64,000 nt of DNA from Phaeosaccion multiseriatum (lineage: Eukaryota; Ochrophyta, other classes). A model generated the notes under the pieces. It saw nothing but the letters and a program-made list of their open reading frames with translations, searched no databases and had not been told where the DNA came from. The first letter of the stretch is position 1. Each line of letters starts with the position of its first letter. Made by a program: the position numbers and the translations under genes. The stretch spans positions 5,518,001 to 5,582,000 of the forward strand of contig OZ218950.1 in assembly GCA_965112735.1 (NCBI GenBank), read 5' to 3'. Below, piece after piece: positions 46,212-57,712 of the stretch.

Positions 46212-48221
46212 ATGGAAGCCATGACGATTATCGTGAGGAGCGTTTACGGAGGCAAAGCGTCCTTGCTGGAGCTTCAGTTACAGGCTCCTCGTGGCGTGAC
46301 GGGCGAGTTTGAGCGGTTGACGGTCGCGTCAGTCAAAGCTGCGATTGAAGAAAGGGCAGCGGCGACACTAATGTCGTCGTGGCCGGCAGAGAGGCAGCGT
46401 ATTATACATAATGGGAGGGTTTGCGACGACGCTCAGGAGCTGGAGGAACTGATCCGGTGTGGCACCAGCGGTGTCGGCGCCGAGGATGGGACACCGCATG
46501 CCCTCACTTTGGACCTTGTTGTGAGGAAACCGAAAGCTTCCGCGATAGTGCGAGCAGACGTTTCGCCAGCACGGCAGGAGACAGCGCGTGCACAGGAGGC
46601 TAGGCGTGCAGCACCCCCTGCAACAGCAGCACCAGCAGCAGAGCCAGCAGCAGAGCCAGCAGCACCGGCAGCAACACCTGTGTCGGAGTCATCCCCAGAC
46701 GGGTCTACTGCGAGTGGAGAGTCTGCAGTATCCAAGCTGCAGGTCTCGGAGCCATCTTTCTCTTTGGGGAAGAGTGAGGGGAGGGACAGCGCCGACCCTC
46801 AGGCACCTCTCTCGTCCTTGGGCGGAGGCGATGTACGAGAGGATGATGGGAAGGCCGAAGGCAGCAACTGGGACGTGGTGTACGAGTACCATCACCAGGT
46901 GAGGGGGGGGGGGCGGATGGATACTCACCTCTCCTGCTTGCTCTTCATGCCGCCTCTGACCCACTCCCAACGCCCTCTGTTCTCATCTCCTGGCGAATGG
47001 CTCTACCCACAGGTGCTGGCTGGATTCTGCACAAGCTTACGCTCTTTCCAGCACTTGGAAGAGGAAGGCAGAAAAGCTATCAGCAGCAGCAGCAGCAGCG
47101 CAGTGCCTCCTCCATTGGCTCAGATGCTGTGGGATGGAGTCGTCGACGCCGCCGCGGAGAAGTTTGCTCGGGGACCGGAGGTGTGGACAGCGGAGTACGT
47201 AGCACCACCGCCGCCAACCTTCCTTGTTGACAATGGAGTAGCTGCCACGTGTGCTGCGTCGGTAGTTGACCCGAAGAATCAAGGCGAAACGGTGAACAGG
47301 GGTCAGGGACAAGCACATCGGCAGCCAACGTCCATTGCGCCCAGGGCGGTGGGGGGGGAGGCTTGGGCGGGAGGGGGCGATGGAAGCACAAGAAATCACG
47401 AACAGGGGTCAGCGGGAGGCGCTGGAGACAGCGCTGCAGACACCCCGGCAGTACATGTGGCAGCAGGGGGAGATGGAAACGTAGAAGTGGTAGCACCGGC
47501 AGCGGAGGAAGCGGAGGAGCCTGGCAATGTTGAGCAGCCTCCAGAAAGGGCGGGGCATGAGCTTCTGAGGAACATGTGGGAGCTGCTAGATCTAAAGCTC
47601 GCTCTGAAGACTGTGCTGCTCGTTCTACTTCTCGGGCAAGACGGGGACCCCAGGAAGCTGACGAAGATCTGCTCAGCAGCGCTCGTGGTGTATCTGATCC
47701 AGACAGGCATCCTTGTATTGCTGGCCCAAGCGGCGATGAAGCCTTTTCAGGCAGGAGCAGCAGACAACGCACAGGTGAGACTCTTTGGAGGGGTTAACTG
47801 GCGCGAGGATCACAGTTCTGTTGTTAAGCGCAGTGGAACAAAGAGGGGCTAGCAGACTGCGCCCCTCGCGCTCTGGAGAGGCATACCATGGGCTGATACC
47901 TTAAGCTGATACCATGAGCTGATCGTGGGACAGAGACGGGAGTTTTATTCATTGTGCACCCTCCACCACCCGTTGCCCTTTCCTCAGGCGGGTGCGCTAC
48001 CTGGGGGAATCGCTGGAATGGGCCTCATTTCTGAAAGCGGAGGCTACGTGGGAGATGTGGCCTACTTCGTATCGTCCTTCTTCCTGTCCGTACTCCCTCC
48101 GTGGTGGCCCCGGGCCTTGCAGGACGTGCTGGCGGAACCTCCCCAGCCGCAGCCGCAGCGAAACCCTGCAGAGCAAGACGCACAAGACCCTGCCATGGAC
48201 ATGCAGCGTGGCATCATGTAG
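46212..48221 (+). CDS. HERPUD-like ubiquitin-domain ER membrane protein
   Basis: Three exons: 46212-46898, 47013-47774, 47988-48221; 560 residues. Residues about 4-100 form a ubiquitin-like domain (TIIVRSVYG, LTVASVKAAIEE, RIIHNGRVCDD matching the RLIYSGKLL.D type). A long Ala/Pro/Gly-rich linker follows, then a hydrophobic region near 415-475 (LALKTVLLVLLLGQ, ALVVYLIQTGILVLL) and a second one in the last exon (VAYFVSSFFLSVLPPWWP). This arrangement of N-terminal UBL, disordered centre and membrane anchor resembles HERP, an ER-associated degradation factor that recruits HRD1. Family assignment is moderate because the linker is unalignable by eye. Ends 92 bp before the stop of the convergent 5-phosphatase gene. 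Confidence 0.65.
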
Positions 48222-48313
48222 CTCGTGTCTTCCTTGTGCCACGCGGGCTTGTATGTGTGAGGAGTCCACACCTGCCCAGACCTCCTCCTGCGCTGATGGT
48301 GTCTTCCTGGCCT

Positions 48314-50995
48314 TCAGTCGACAAGGACCTGGAATTGCGCCACAACCGGGCGGTGGTCGCTGTGCCGGGAGTCAGGCACACTGAAGTAGTGCAGTAGCTT
48401 CACAGGACGAGCGTCCGGCAGCAGCAGGCGGCCCCTCCTCGATGCCAGGGAACCAGCAGCTACAGCTGGAGCGAAGAGAATGCGGTCCGTCCATGCTGGA
48501 ACTCTCATCTTCGCAGAAGGATCGAATACATCACCCCCCTTCTTGTATTTATACGTCGGAGGAAAGGTAATGCAACCTTCACTGAAGCCCAGGAAAGCAC
48601 TACCTGCGGGGTGTGGAGGGGAAGGGCGGGCGGGGGGCTTCAGCAGTGTGTTGACTGGCCCACAGCCCAAGGCTTCCCCGCCAAGTCTTGCGGCCTGGCA
48701 CACGTAAGGGACTGCGTCGGAGACGTATGACACATGCGACACAAGCGGGCTTGTTACCTCGGCTGCGTTGCACAGTGAGTTGATCGAAGTCCAGCAGCTG
48801 CTGGAAGGGAGAGGTGGCCGCTCTTTCAGCGTTTGCTGCGGAGACGCGCACAGAGAACAGGATTAGGCGCTGGCAGCGGAGTGGGCCATGGGGGGGCGGC
48901 GCGTATATCTGGCTTGATGGGGGGGGGGGGGGGGGTCCTGCTATCTGAGGCCGTTGTGCCATCCCTCAGGGGCCTCACTTACATTCGTCATCTGTGTCTG
49001 GCGGAGCGCGTGCGAGACAGTCTTCCACCCCCAACTCTACGTCCTCTCGAGAGAGGTCCACTCGGTAATTGAGATCACCAAAGAAGAAGCACCTGCCAGG
49101 CGTGGTACATGAGGGGACGAATGGGCAGTCTCCTGAGTGGCGTTAATACATCGAGGGAGGGGTGCGCAGTGGCGACTGAAGCAGCACCTGTCCACAATCT
49201 TCAGGAGAGATTCGTTCGCTCCAAGCAGCGTAGAGGTGGATCCCGTTCCGGCCTGGCCTTGACTCGTCTGTCGATCCGAAGTCGATCCCCCTCTTCCTTT
49301 CTGTGAGGATATCGTCAAGGACGATTCTTGACTTGCCCTCTTATCCTGTGCGAGGCGATGAAACGAACGAACGAGCAAATTCCTTTTAGTTTCATTATTT
49401 CCTTCTCCTCTCGTCAGCTGAGTTCTTACCCCAGCAAGGAGCTTCTTCCTCTTCCGCAGAGCATGCTTGACCCATGCCAGCGGAAGCTCTGCTTCTAACT
49501 CAGCCATGATACGCCAATAGTCAGCGTTCCTCTCAGCAACCTGTGCATAACGGCAGCAGCAGCAGATAAGCACATATCCATGAGAAGCTCAGCTTAGCTC
49601 CGTCGCATCCACGCTTACGCGCCAAGACTTATTCTCTACCTTACGCCTACCTTGCCCTGGTGAGCTGCCAGGTGCGCGCCGACGAGCAGTATGGTGGTCT
49701 TGTCCACTCGGAGAAATGCACCAACCCCGCCTTTGTTTTGGAGCACATTACCCACTCCGCACGCCACCTCGCTCATCTTCACCACCTGTTCAAATCATGT
49801 CGCAACGTCATTGTCACTACGCTGTCACGACGCGATGGGTATCAAGTGGTCAAGTCGGGGTCGTCACTGAATCGCAGCGCACCTTACACCGATGCACCAA
49901 CCGCCTCCTGCAAAACATTGAGAGGTGAATAGAGCCCAACACGTGGTGCCCCAAGCGCACCCAGTCTTTGCCGAGCGTTTTCTTGGTCAGTCTCCGCCAC
50001 TCCCGACTGCGGCTCCCTTCTTGCCGCCTTGCATTATTCGTATCACAACATCACGAGGGGGGGAAGGGCTCAGCACATTCGCACTGGAAAAGAAGGACGC
50101 AGTCGCCGCACAGACCAGCATCGCTATGCCTCACAGAACAACACGAGGGTGCTCACCGAGGCTTGAGATTCTCGATCTCCTGCACGCTGAGCACGACGAT
50201 GTCCGAGTCCCTAGCGAGTGTGTCGATGAATGCACAGTCCTTATGCGCTGGACTACTCTCTGCCATGTTCCACGTCACGATAGAAAGCCTTATACTCTTC
50301 TCTTCCTCTTCTAACTTTTGTCTTTCCTTCTCCTCCTCCAGCACAACTGCATCTTCTTCTCGACTCGCGGAGCCTCCGCCGCGATATTTAGACGCTCGTG
50401 TGTTGCCCGCTGTCGCGGTGCTGCGAGACTCCGAACCTAAACTCCGTTTGCTTGCCTCCTCCCCTCCTCCCCCCTCCTCGTCCACTGGGGCCTCCTCCCT
50501 CCGAACGTTCGCCCTCCGGCGAGCAGTCCTTGCCCCACCCTCTACAGGACTCGTATTCCACATCGCTCGCGCTGCCTGCGCCATTGAAAGCACGTCATCG
50601 TCCGCTGCCTTGTCTTGCCTGCGTCTCCGCCTCCCAGTGCGTTTCAGAGGGCGCACGGATGAACCTTCTGCTCGCCCGGCCTCTGCTGCTGCAGCTGCTG
50701 CCTCCACTGCTGCTGCTGGAGCTTCTCGCTGCTGCTGCCGCCGCTGCGGCAGCTCCTTCTGCTGTCCTCCTTTGTGTGAACCCGATGTCTCGCCCAAGAG
50801 TGAGAAGGGCCGGGAATGAGAGCGTTCTTGCATGCTCGACAAGGCTACATCTGGTGACTGCTGCAGCGTTGATCCAAGCACAACATAGAGGATGGGCTGC
50901 AGCAACACTGCTGCCGCCCTTACTCGCATCATGCTTTTCAACCCCCACGCGTTTGTGTGTGATTGACTGGATGTGGAGTTGGGTAAGGTCGCCAT
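48314..50995 (-). CDS. Inositol polyphosphate / phosphoinositide 5-phosphatase
   Basis: Eight exons: 50995-50157, 50027-49883, 49785-49651, 49540-49430, 49345-49188, 49092-48983, 48835-48758, 48603-48314; 621 residues. The catalytic domain begins near residue 245 (LSIVTWNMAES, VVLSVQEIENL). Both family signatures are intact: FGDLNYR at 467-473 and VPAWTDRIL at 560-568, plus HLAAHQGK, ERNADY and a final SDHRPV at 607-612. It should remove the 5-phosphate from PtdIns(4,5)P2 or inositol phosphates. The first 240 residues are low-complexity (Ala, Arg, Glu rich) with one hydrophobic stretch (VRAAAVLLQPILYVVL) that could anchor it. No SAC1, RhoGAP or C2 domain is attached. Exon 5 adds a Ser/Thr/Gly insertion between the two halves of the catalytic domain. 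Confidence 0.9.
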
Positions 50996-51145
50996 TTGGA
51001 GCAAATCAAGGAGGGGGAGGGGGAGCGGCTGCGCGGGACAAAGTAATCCGCTACTCTCGCTTTAAGGTTCTCGCTCTCGCTTTACGGATGGCGAAAATAC
51101 ATATCGAAAGGAGCGCAACACCTAGGGCGTAAGATCAGAGGCGTC
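50996..51145. promoter_or_regulatory. Divergent promoter, 5-phosphatase / orphan membrane protein
   Basis: 150 bp between opposed ATGs. It contains GGAGGGGGAGGGGGAG near 51010 and two imperfect copies of CTCTCGCTTTA (51054 and 51073) about 20 bp apart. Confidence 0.45.
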
Positions 51146-52162
51146 ATGAATAGACAGCCACACCCTTTTGCAGCTGGGGGACGAGCCGCGCCCGCTTTTC
51201 CTGGCTCGAGTAAACGCCACTCTCAAGTGGCCCCCTCCTCCTCGACCTGTCTTCCTTTGGGGGTGAAGCGCTTGGAAGGGAGCCCCGACTTCGATGTGCT
51301 GGTGGGAAAGCGCCGTTGGGCTAGCAGCACGGCGCCAGCAGTAGAGGGCGGGGGGGTAATAAGAGCGAATGGGGATGATCTCATGCTGATAGTGCTTTCC
51401 CCAGGCCAGCTTGATATAACCATTGGGCTGAGGCCCCTGCAGCTATCTTCCGTGCTCTCTCTACTTTTGGTCTCTCTTCTCTCGGCGGTGGTACGAGGAA
51501 CACCGCTAGACTGGCCCTTACTCGGCGTACCCTTCGCCAGTCGGTAAGTGAATCACGCATATAATGATCAAGCCTTGCAACGACAAGATTACGAGTTTAT
51601 GAGCTGATCCATGCCTAACCCCCACCCGAGCAGCTTCATAGGAGGATTTGTCCTTGCCATCGCTCTCCGCTGTCGCCTCCGGCTGGCGCGAGACTCCGAC
51701 GCCTCGTGGGGCAGCAGGTGGGGGTTACTGCTCGTGGGCTTCGCCGCGGTTTGGCTTGGCGTGCAAGTGGCGATAGGTTGTCTCCTGGCTTCGCCTTTTG
51801 TGGTGAGTGGAGCGAGTCTGAGCAAGGGGACCCACCGCAAGAGTCAGTAAGGAAGGGTGGGTTGCGGTGCAGGCTATCCAAAGCGTGGTCTGCGCTGGCT
51901 TCCCTCTGTCTGTCTTGTCTGCTTTCCTCGAAAGTACGGACAGTCTTGTTGCTCACTCTTACCAGAGTACACGGCTCGTGCCCCTCCTATCCTATCTGCG
52001 TCATGGCGTGTCGACCACTTGCAGGTGTACCGAAAGCGACCCGTCAAGGTGGATGTCCAGCCGAGTCAGGACGCCTCATTCCAGCTGCAGCAGCAGCAAG
52101 AGCGTCGGCAGCAGGAGCAGGCAAATGGCCCCATGTATGACTGGGGCAAAAAGGCCCTTTGA
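51146..52162 (+). CDS. Orphan multi-pass membrane protein
   Basis: Three exons: 51146-51543, 51634-51802, 52025-52162; 234 residues. I do not recognise the family. Residues 1-85 are polar and disordered-looking, then LMLIVLSPGQLDITIG, followed by three hydrophobic segments (LQLSSVLSLLLVSLLSAVV, FIGGFVLAIALRC, WGLLLVGFAAVWLGVQVAIG). The end is basic then glutamine rich, finishing NGPMYDWGKKAL. All three exons join in phase with GTAAGT and GTGAGT donors. An alternative in-frame exon after the acceptor near 51872 (AIQSVVCAGF...) was considered, but its donor does not fit the next exon's phase. It shares a 150-bp divergent promoter with the 5-phosphatase. Confidence 0.65.
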
Positions 52163-52497
52163 AGGGTTCTTTGCTAACTTGTTACATCCAAGAGAAGCGA
52201 GGACGGCGGAGCCCATGTCATCTTCCGGCTTATACCAGAGCTTTCATTGTAATGGTCACTCGGGCTTCGCTGCAAGCCTGGCCCTGTGACCGATGCTCGC
52301 GTCGTGGAGACGAAGAGACTGGGTATCGCGGTGGTTCACTGAGGCTCGCCTCCCCTCCCTTCCTCCACCCGAGCCGCGGCCGCAGACCGGACAGGAAGGG
52401 CTCGGTCGACAGCCCCCGTCGTCCTTACTCTCTGCCTTCCCATGTGAGAACGTAAAGCAATGCTTACGTTGCGGACAGAGGCATCTGCGCTACCTCC
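52163..52497. other. Convergent spacer, orphan membrane protein / acidic protein
   Basis: 335 bp separating two stop codons. I see no coding-like frame with splice sites, no repeat and no RNA gene; presumably two 3' untranslated regions. Confidence 0.5.
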
Positions 52498-53096
52498 TCA
52501 TACAGCCAGGATGTGCCCCTTCTTGTGAATCAAGCCCACAGCCAGCGCGAAGATGATCCAGTTTCTGCACTGCATGGTCACGCCGAAGCTCCGCTGGGCC
52601 CCTGTCGATAGCTGGGCACAACAGCGGGGTGTGTGCAAGCGCAAAGTGTGGAGGAAGATTATTAGAGACATTTCAGCAGGGCTTTAGATCACTGGTGACG
52701 CGAACAAATACAGCCAGGGGGCATGCATTAGAAAGCCTCAAATGTGCGACGAATGAAACCTCCCCTCCCACTCGAGAGACCCCACCAGATGAAGAGAGTC
52801 GCACCCTTCCTCCTCCCTCACCGACAGAGCGGTCTTCCAAAAGATGCCGGCCTCCTTCGGCTCCTTCACGGCCGAGTTGGCCTTCAGAGCACTCTTCTTC
52901 CTTTGGCCGTCCTTCCGTCTCAGATTTCGACTTGCGTTCTTCGCCATACCCTCGAGTTCCTGCGTTGCATGCATAGCAGAGGGGAGGGTGAAAGGGGTTA
53001 GAGATGCCAAGTGCTGTAGTGGCGGAAGCAACGCTTGAACATGCAAGCAAGACTTGTTGGAACGAGGAGGTAAAACGCACACGTCACAGCATAAAG

Positions 53097-53135
<39 letters not shown>

Positions 53136-54473
53136 ACGTTTGTCTCCACCCACCTGCAGTCTATTCTCGGTCTCAGTCACGTTCCTGCCGGCGGCTTCGA
53201 GGGCCTGTGTCAACTGGAACATCTCCTCATCAGAAACAGGACCGACCGACGCTGAATGCTCCAATGATGCCGTGAACGCCACCCCATCTTTCTGCTGCAC
53301 CTGGTCGGCTGAGCCAATCACAACTGCTGAGAAATCCACGTGCACAAAGCTACCATCTGAAGGGTCTGCTGCTGCGTCGCTCTCTCCACTTTGGGCCCCT
53401 TCCTCTGGTTCACTGGGCTCAGTTTGCAGCAGGCCTTCCTCAGCCACAACCTCCGCAGCCGCTACCGCCGCTTCGTCCACCACAGCATTACTCTCTTGCA
53501 CACCTCCTACCTCCTGCTGCTCCAGTGCTTCCTCAAACCTATCTTCTTCTTCCGTATTCTCTGCCTGAGCTTCCTCCTCCGCCTCCGCCCCGGCCTCCTC
53601 CTCCGCCTCGACCTTCTCCTCCTCCTCGGCCTCCGCCTCGTCCTTCACCACCTCCTCAGCCTCGACCTTCTCCTCCTCCTCGGCCCCCGCCTCGTCCTTC
53701 ACCACCTCCTCAGCCTCGACCTTCTCCTCCTCCTCGGCCTCCGCCTCGTCCTTCACCCCCTCCTCTTCGTCCTTCACCGCCTCGCTTTCCTCATTCACCA
53801 CCTCTTCCTCCTTCTCCGCCTCCACCACCACCTCCTCATCATCCTTCTTCACTTCGTCCTCTCTTGCCTCCTCCAGTGCTGCGCTGCCACCATTTGCCAG
53901 CTCTTCGCTGGCCCCTGCTGCTGAAGCTGTAGCTATCGCTGCCAATGCCGTTGTCATCTTGCCTCCTTCAAAGACGAGACCACCAAACTCTTCTCCGACA
54001 AGCGCAAAAGTGAGTTTCTCCCCCACCGTGCAGGAGAGTGATGCAGCGCCATTAAGCACAGCGTCGGCAGGCTCCACTCTGACCGTCCGCACGGATACGC
54101 TAGTCTCCTCCAGAACAGTCACGGTCAGAGTCTTACCTGAGAGGGAGCGAGGAGAGGGGGGCAGAGGAGGAAGACGACGACAACAGCAGGACGGGGCAGT
54201 CAGATACACGCCGCCCACTGACTCAATGAAGTAAGAGTGAATTTAGACGGGGACCAGGGACGGACGGGGACCTATTGCACCCAGCCGGGTAAGCCTCGCT
54301 CTCCCAAGCTTACCTGGAGAACCGCTGCTGCTATCTCCGCTTGCGTCGGCTTTGCTGAGCGCGGCCATGCTCTCGTCGAAGGTCTTCTTAGCCTCCGCGT
54401 GGTCCTGCTTGGCTCTCTCCAGCAGCGCGGGAAGGTCCCCAGCCCCACCCCCTCCTATAACCATTTCTGCCAT
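52498..54473 (-). CDS. Acidic repeat protein with hydrophobic C-terminal tail
   Basis: Four exons: 54473-54314, 54136-53154, 52959-52822, 52593-52498; 458 residues. Family unknown. The start MAEMVIGGGGAGD is followed by a short coiled-coil-like stretch (LLERAKQDHAEAKKTFDESM), a possible beta-rich segment (TLTVTVLEETSVSVRTVRV), and then about 150 residues that are mostly Glu, Ala and Val. That part contains three near-identical 18-residue repeats of the EEEEKVEAEEVVKDEA type. Exon 3 encodes a basic segment (MAKNASRNLRRKDGQRKKSA) and exon 4 a hydrophobic tail (CRNWIIFALAVGLI) ending HKKGHILAV, which would suit a tail-anchored membrane protein. Exons 3-4 join in phase 0 but could instead be a separate small gene starting at the exon 3 methionine, hence the moderate confidence. 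Confidence 0.55.
53098..53136. repeat. (CTG)13 microsatellite in an intron of the acidic protein gene
   Basis: Thirteen uninterrupted CTG units, 18 bp inside the donor of intron 2. Confidence 0.9.
53577..53757 (-). repeat. 54-bp coding repeats in the acidic protein
   Basis: Three close copies of a 54-bp unit (CTCCTCCTCGGCC...CGTCCTTCACC on +) encoding 18-residue Glu/Val/Lys repeats. Confidence 0.85.
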
Positions 54474-54921
54474 TCGAATGCGTTGGGCGCTGGAAGAATG
54501 TCCCCTTGCTTGCTCTGATCTTGGCCAAGGGCCAGGCAAGGCCAGGAAGCGGGCGACCTCCATCAAACTGAAACTCACGCATTTGAAGGGGGCATTCGCC
54601 TTCAAACAAAACAAACAGGGGACATTTGTAGATAGAGGCAGACAAGCGAGACTGCGCGACCTGAAAGCGTTGGGTTGGCACAGAAGTATTGGATCGATCT
54701 CTTGATTGATACAGCTCCCCTCCCAAGGTCTCTACTAAACTGAAAGTTGAGGAGCCTTGGGCACACCCAGCTTTGAAGGGTGTGTGGCCACTGCCGGCTG
54801 CTGTGGCGTTCGGGGGAGCAGAGAAGGAGGGAGAGCAGGGACAGGAGGTGGCTCAAAAAGCGCTCCTACAGCAAGTTGAAGGGACCTCTTGCCCCCCAAT
54901 TGGGGTGTGCATGGTCAAGCG
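54474..54921. promoter_or_regulatory. Divergent promoter, acidic protein / CHK2-type kinase
   Basis: 448 bp, the longest divergent spacer in the window. Short open frames occur on both strands but none has splice signals or recognisable content. No TATA box or repeat stands out. Confidence 0.4.
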
Positions 54922-57677
54922 ATGGAGATGAGTCTCTCCACTCAGGAGCACCACCCTTCGCAATCCTCCCTCGAGGAGCCTCTCTACGATGAGTCGCACA
55001 CGCAAATTGACCCCATCGACTCTCAGCTGGAGTACTCGGGCCACACAATGGAGGATGACGAAGAAGGAGAGGCTGAGAGTGAAAGCTGGGGGCAACTAAT
55101 TCCCAACGTGGACAAAGTGGATCACGTAGATCTCCTACCCACTGAGGAGAAGCTTGGCAATCCCATGAATGAGGTACGTCACCAGCCGGGGCAAGTGTTG
55201 TAGTGCCAATACTTGTCGGGGGAAGGCCCATACAAATCCTCCTGTGGCGGCCTTTGAACAATTCATTCGTCTAGGCCTGTGCTGAACTCGGCCCTCTTCC
55301 TCTTCTTTGCTCCCGCTAGGTATGGATAGGTCGCAGTAAAGTGTGCCTCGTGCGTGTGGACAATCAGTTGGTGAGCTCAATGCACTGCCGAATCTATTGC
55401 GAGCTTGCCACTGGAGCACTGATCTCCGACGGCATGCTCGAGGTGTATGTTGAAGATCGAAGCTCCAATGGGACTTGGGTAAGTTAAGCTGCAGCGAGAG
55501 CCACCTTCGGCCTAGGGGAGGCTCCAGATCCTTCCCCAATTCGCTCTCTTTGTGATAAATCTCTCTCTCTCTCTCTCACACACACACCCTCTCTGTCTAT
55601 TACGTGCGCAGGTCAACAATCAGCGCCTATTGAAGAACAGAAGGCGGCAGCTTAGCAGCGGGGATGAGATCACGCTTCTCAACCCAGATAGACGGAGGTC
55701 GGAGATAAAGCAGATGACCTCTGAGAACAAGGCCACCTCCTTTACTTTCTTACTCAAGCGCCAGCGCAGCAAGCAGCCCCTGCGGTCTTTCTCTCGCTTG
55801 GGTGGTATGTCTGCTGGCGTGGAGGCTGGGAGTAGCGCAAGTGGCAACAAGCAAGGCTCGTCTGTGTTCTTTAACAAGCTCTCTGCAGTGTCAGGGATGT
55901 CTCTGTCCCACCCAGCGGACAACAACGGTGCGGGCAGTAGCCCCCCCACCACTCGCAGCGCCTCCGTTTGCTTCGGCAACATACACGCGGAGTACGACAT
56001 GCGGCAGGTCATTGGCAACGGCACGTGCGGCGAGGTGCGCAGGGCAGTCAACCGCTCCACCGGCAAGCATGTGGCGGTGAAGGTCATTCAGACCAAGAAG
56101 TTCAGCCTCATCCCGGGCCTCACGCAGGAGGAGCTTGCACAAGAGGCGGACATGCTGAAGGCGGTTAAACATCCCTACATCATCCAGCTGGAGAAGTTCT
56201 TTAAACAGGACAGCACGCTCTACCTCGTCATGGAGCTCGTAGAAGGGGGCGATTTATTTGACCGCATCGTAGAGAGGGGAAAGTTCCCCGAGACGGTTTC
56301 GAGCGACATAATGTTCCGCGTGCTGACGGCAGTGTCGTACCTTCACGGCAAGGACATCATCCACCGAGACCTCAAGCCCGAGAACATTCTCATGGTGTCC
56401 AAGGAGAACGACGTCGAGGTGGGTGTAGGAGGGGATGAGTATGCTGTGCGCACTCCAACCCTCAGTGTACAGCCCCCCTGACCGCCGGGGGACAGCGCGA
56501 TCTCCTCTCTGCCGCGTTGGTGTTGGTTTTGAATGTCCCTGGCGTGTTGGTGCTACGGGTCTTGCTTGTATTGCAGTGTCCATTCTGCTCCTCCCGTGGC
56601 ATCCTCCAGAGAGGCCTGTTCCCCTATATCCGTGCGAGCTCTGACACATGCACGTCCCTATGTACGTACCGCTCCTTACTAACCACACCTGCTTGCTTTT
56701 GAAGGTGAAAATCACTGACTTCGGGCTGGCCAAGAGAGCCAACAGCGACGGCCTCAAGACCTTTTGCGGCACTCCACAGTACTTCGCGCCAGAGGTACTC
56801 AAGCGACGAAACACAGTGCGAGGGGCAGGGAGGTACGTGTGGACGAAGAGTCCTTTACCTAGCCATTTGTGAGAGAAGGAATCGGCGAATTCGAACATAC
56901 TGCACCGCTTTTCACCGGGTTGGAGGACCCTCCCTTGTCGGTTTCAGCTCTGATGAAACGCCTCTCCCCTGCGCGGTGCGTGCTTTCTCAATGCCTCCCC
57001 CTGCCTGCTTCCCTCTCCACCTTTCCCCTCTCCCCTCCTCCCTCTGGCAGGTACGGCAAAGGAGCGGACATGTGGTCCCTGGGAGTGATCCTTTACATCC
57101 TCCTCTCAGGCACGCACCCTTTCCACGAGGCCACTTTGTACGACCAGATTGCCGGCGCGTGGTACAGCATGGCAGGGCCGGAGTGGGACAACATCAGTGA
57201 GGACGCAAAGGATTTGGTCAAGAAGCTGCTGGTCAAAAACGTTACGGAGAGACTCAGCGCGGAAGAGGCATTGGCCCATCCCTTCATTTCAAAGAGGAAG
57301 CGCATACTAGGGTGGGGGGAGGGGACAGGAAGAGAGAAAGTGGGTGGTGCAAACAACGGCAAGAAGGAAGAGAAGCTTGACGCTACCGCCCCTGCTTCGG
57401 GGCATGCCTCCATGCCAGCGCCCCCGACCCCTGCGCCCCCAGTGGCGGGCTCGGCCAAGTTAACTCCTGAGCACGACCCACAGCTGGGACTATCCTCCTC
57501 CAGATCAAGAGCAGGTACGTACCTACCTGCCTACCTGCCTACCTACCTACCTACCTACCTACCTACCTACCTACCTACCTACCTACCTACCTACCTAGCT
57601 ACCTAGCTACCTACCTACCTACCTACCTACCTGCCTGCCTGCCTACCTACCTACCTACCGGCCTGCCTACCTACCCA

Positions 57678-57712
<35 letters not shown>

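Noticed and set aside
49968-51132. + strand frames with poly-Ser/Leu
   Set aside because: Antisense to exon 1 of the 5-phosphatase, whose WNMAES and QEIENL motifs confirm the - strand.
51872-51940. Extra exon in the orphan membrane protein gene
   Set aside because: A good acceptor exists, but its only donor is phase 1 while the next exon needs phase 0.
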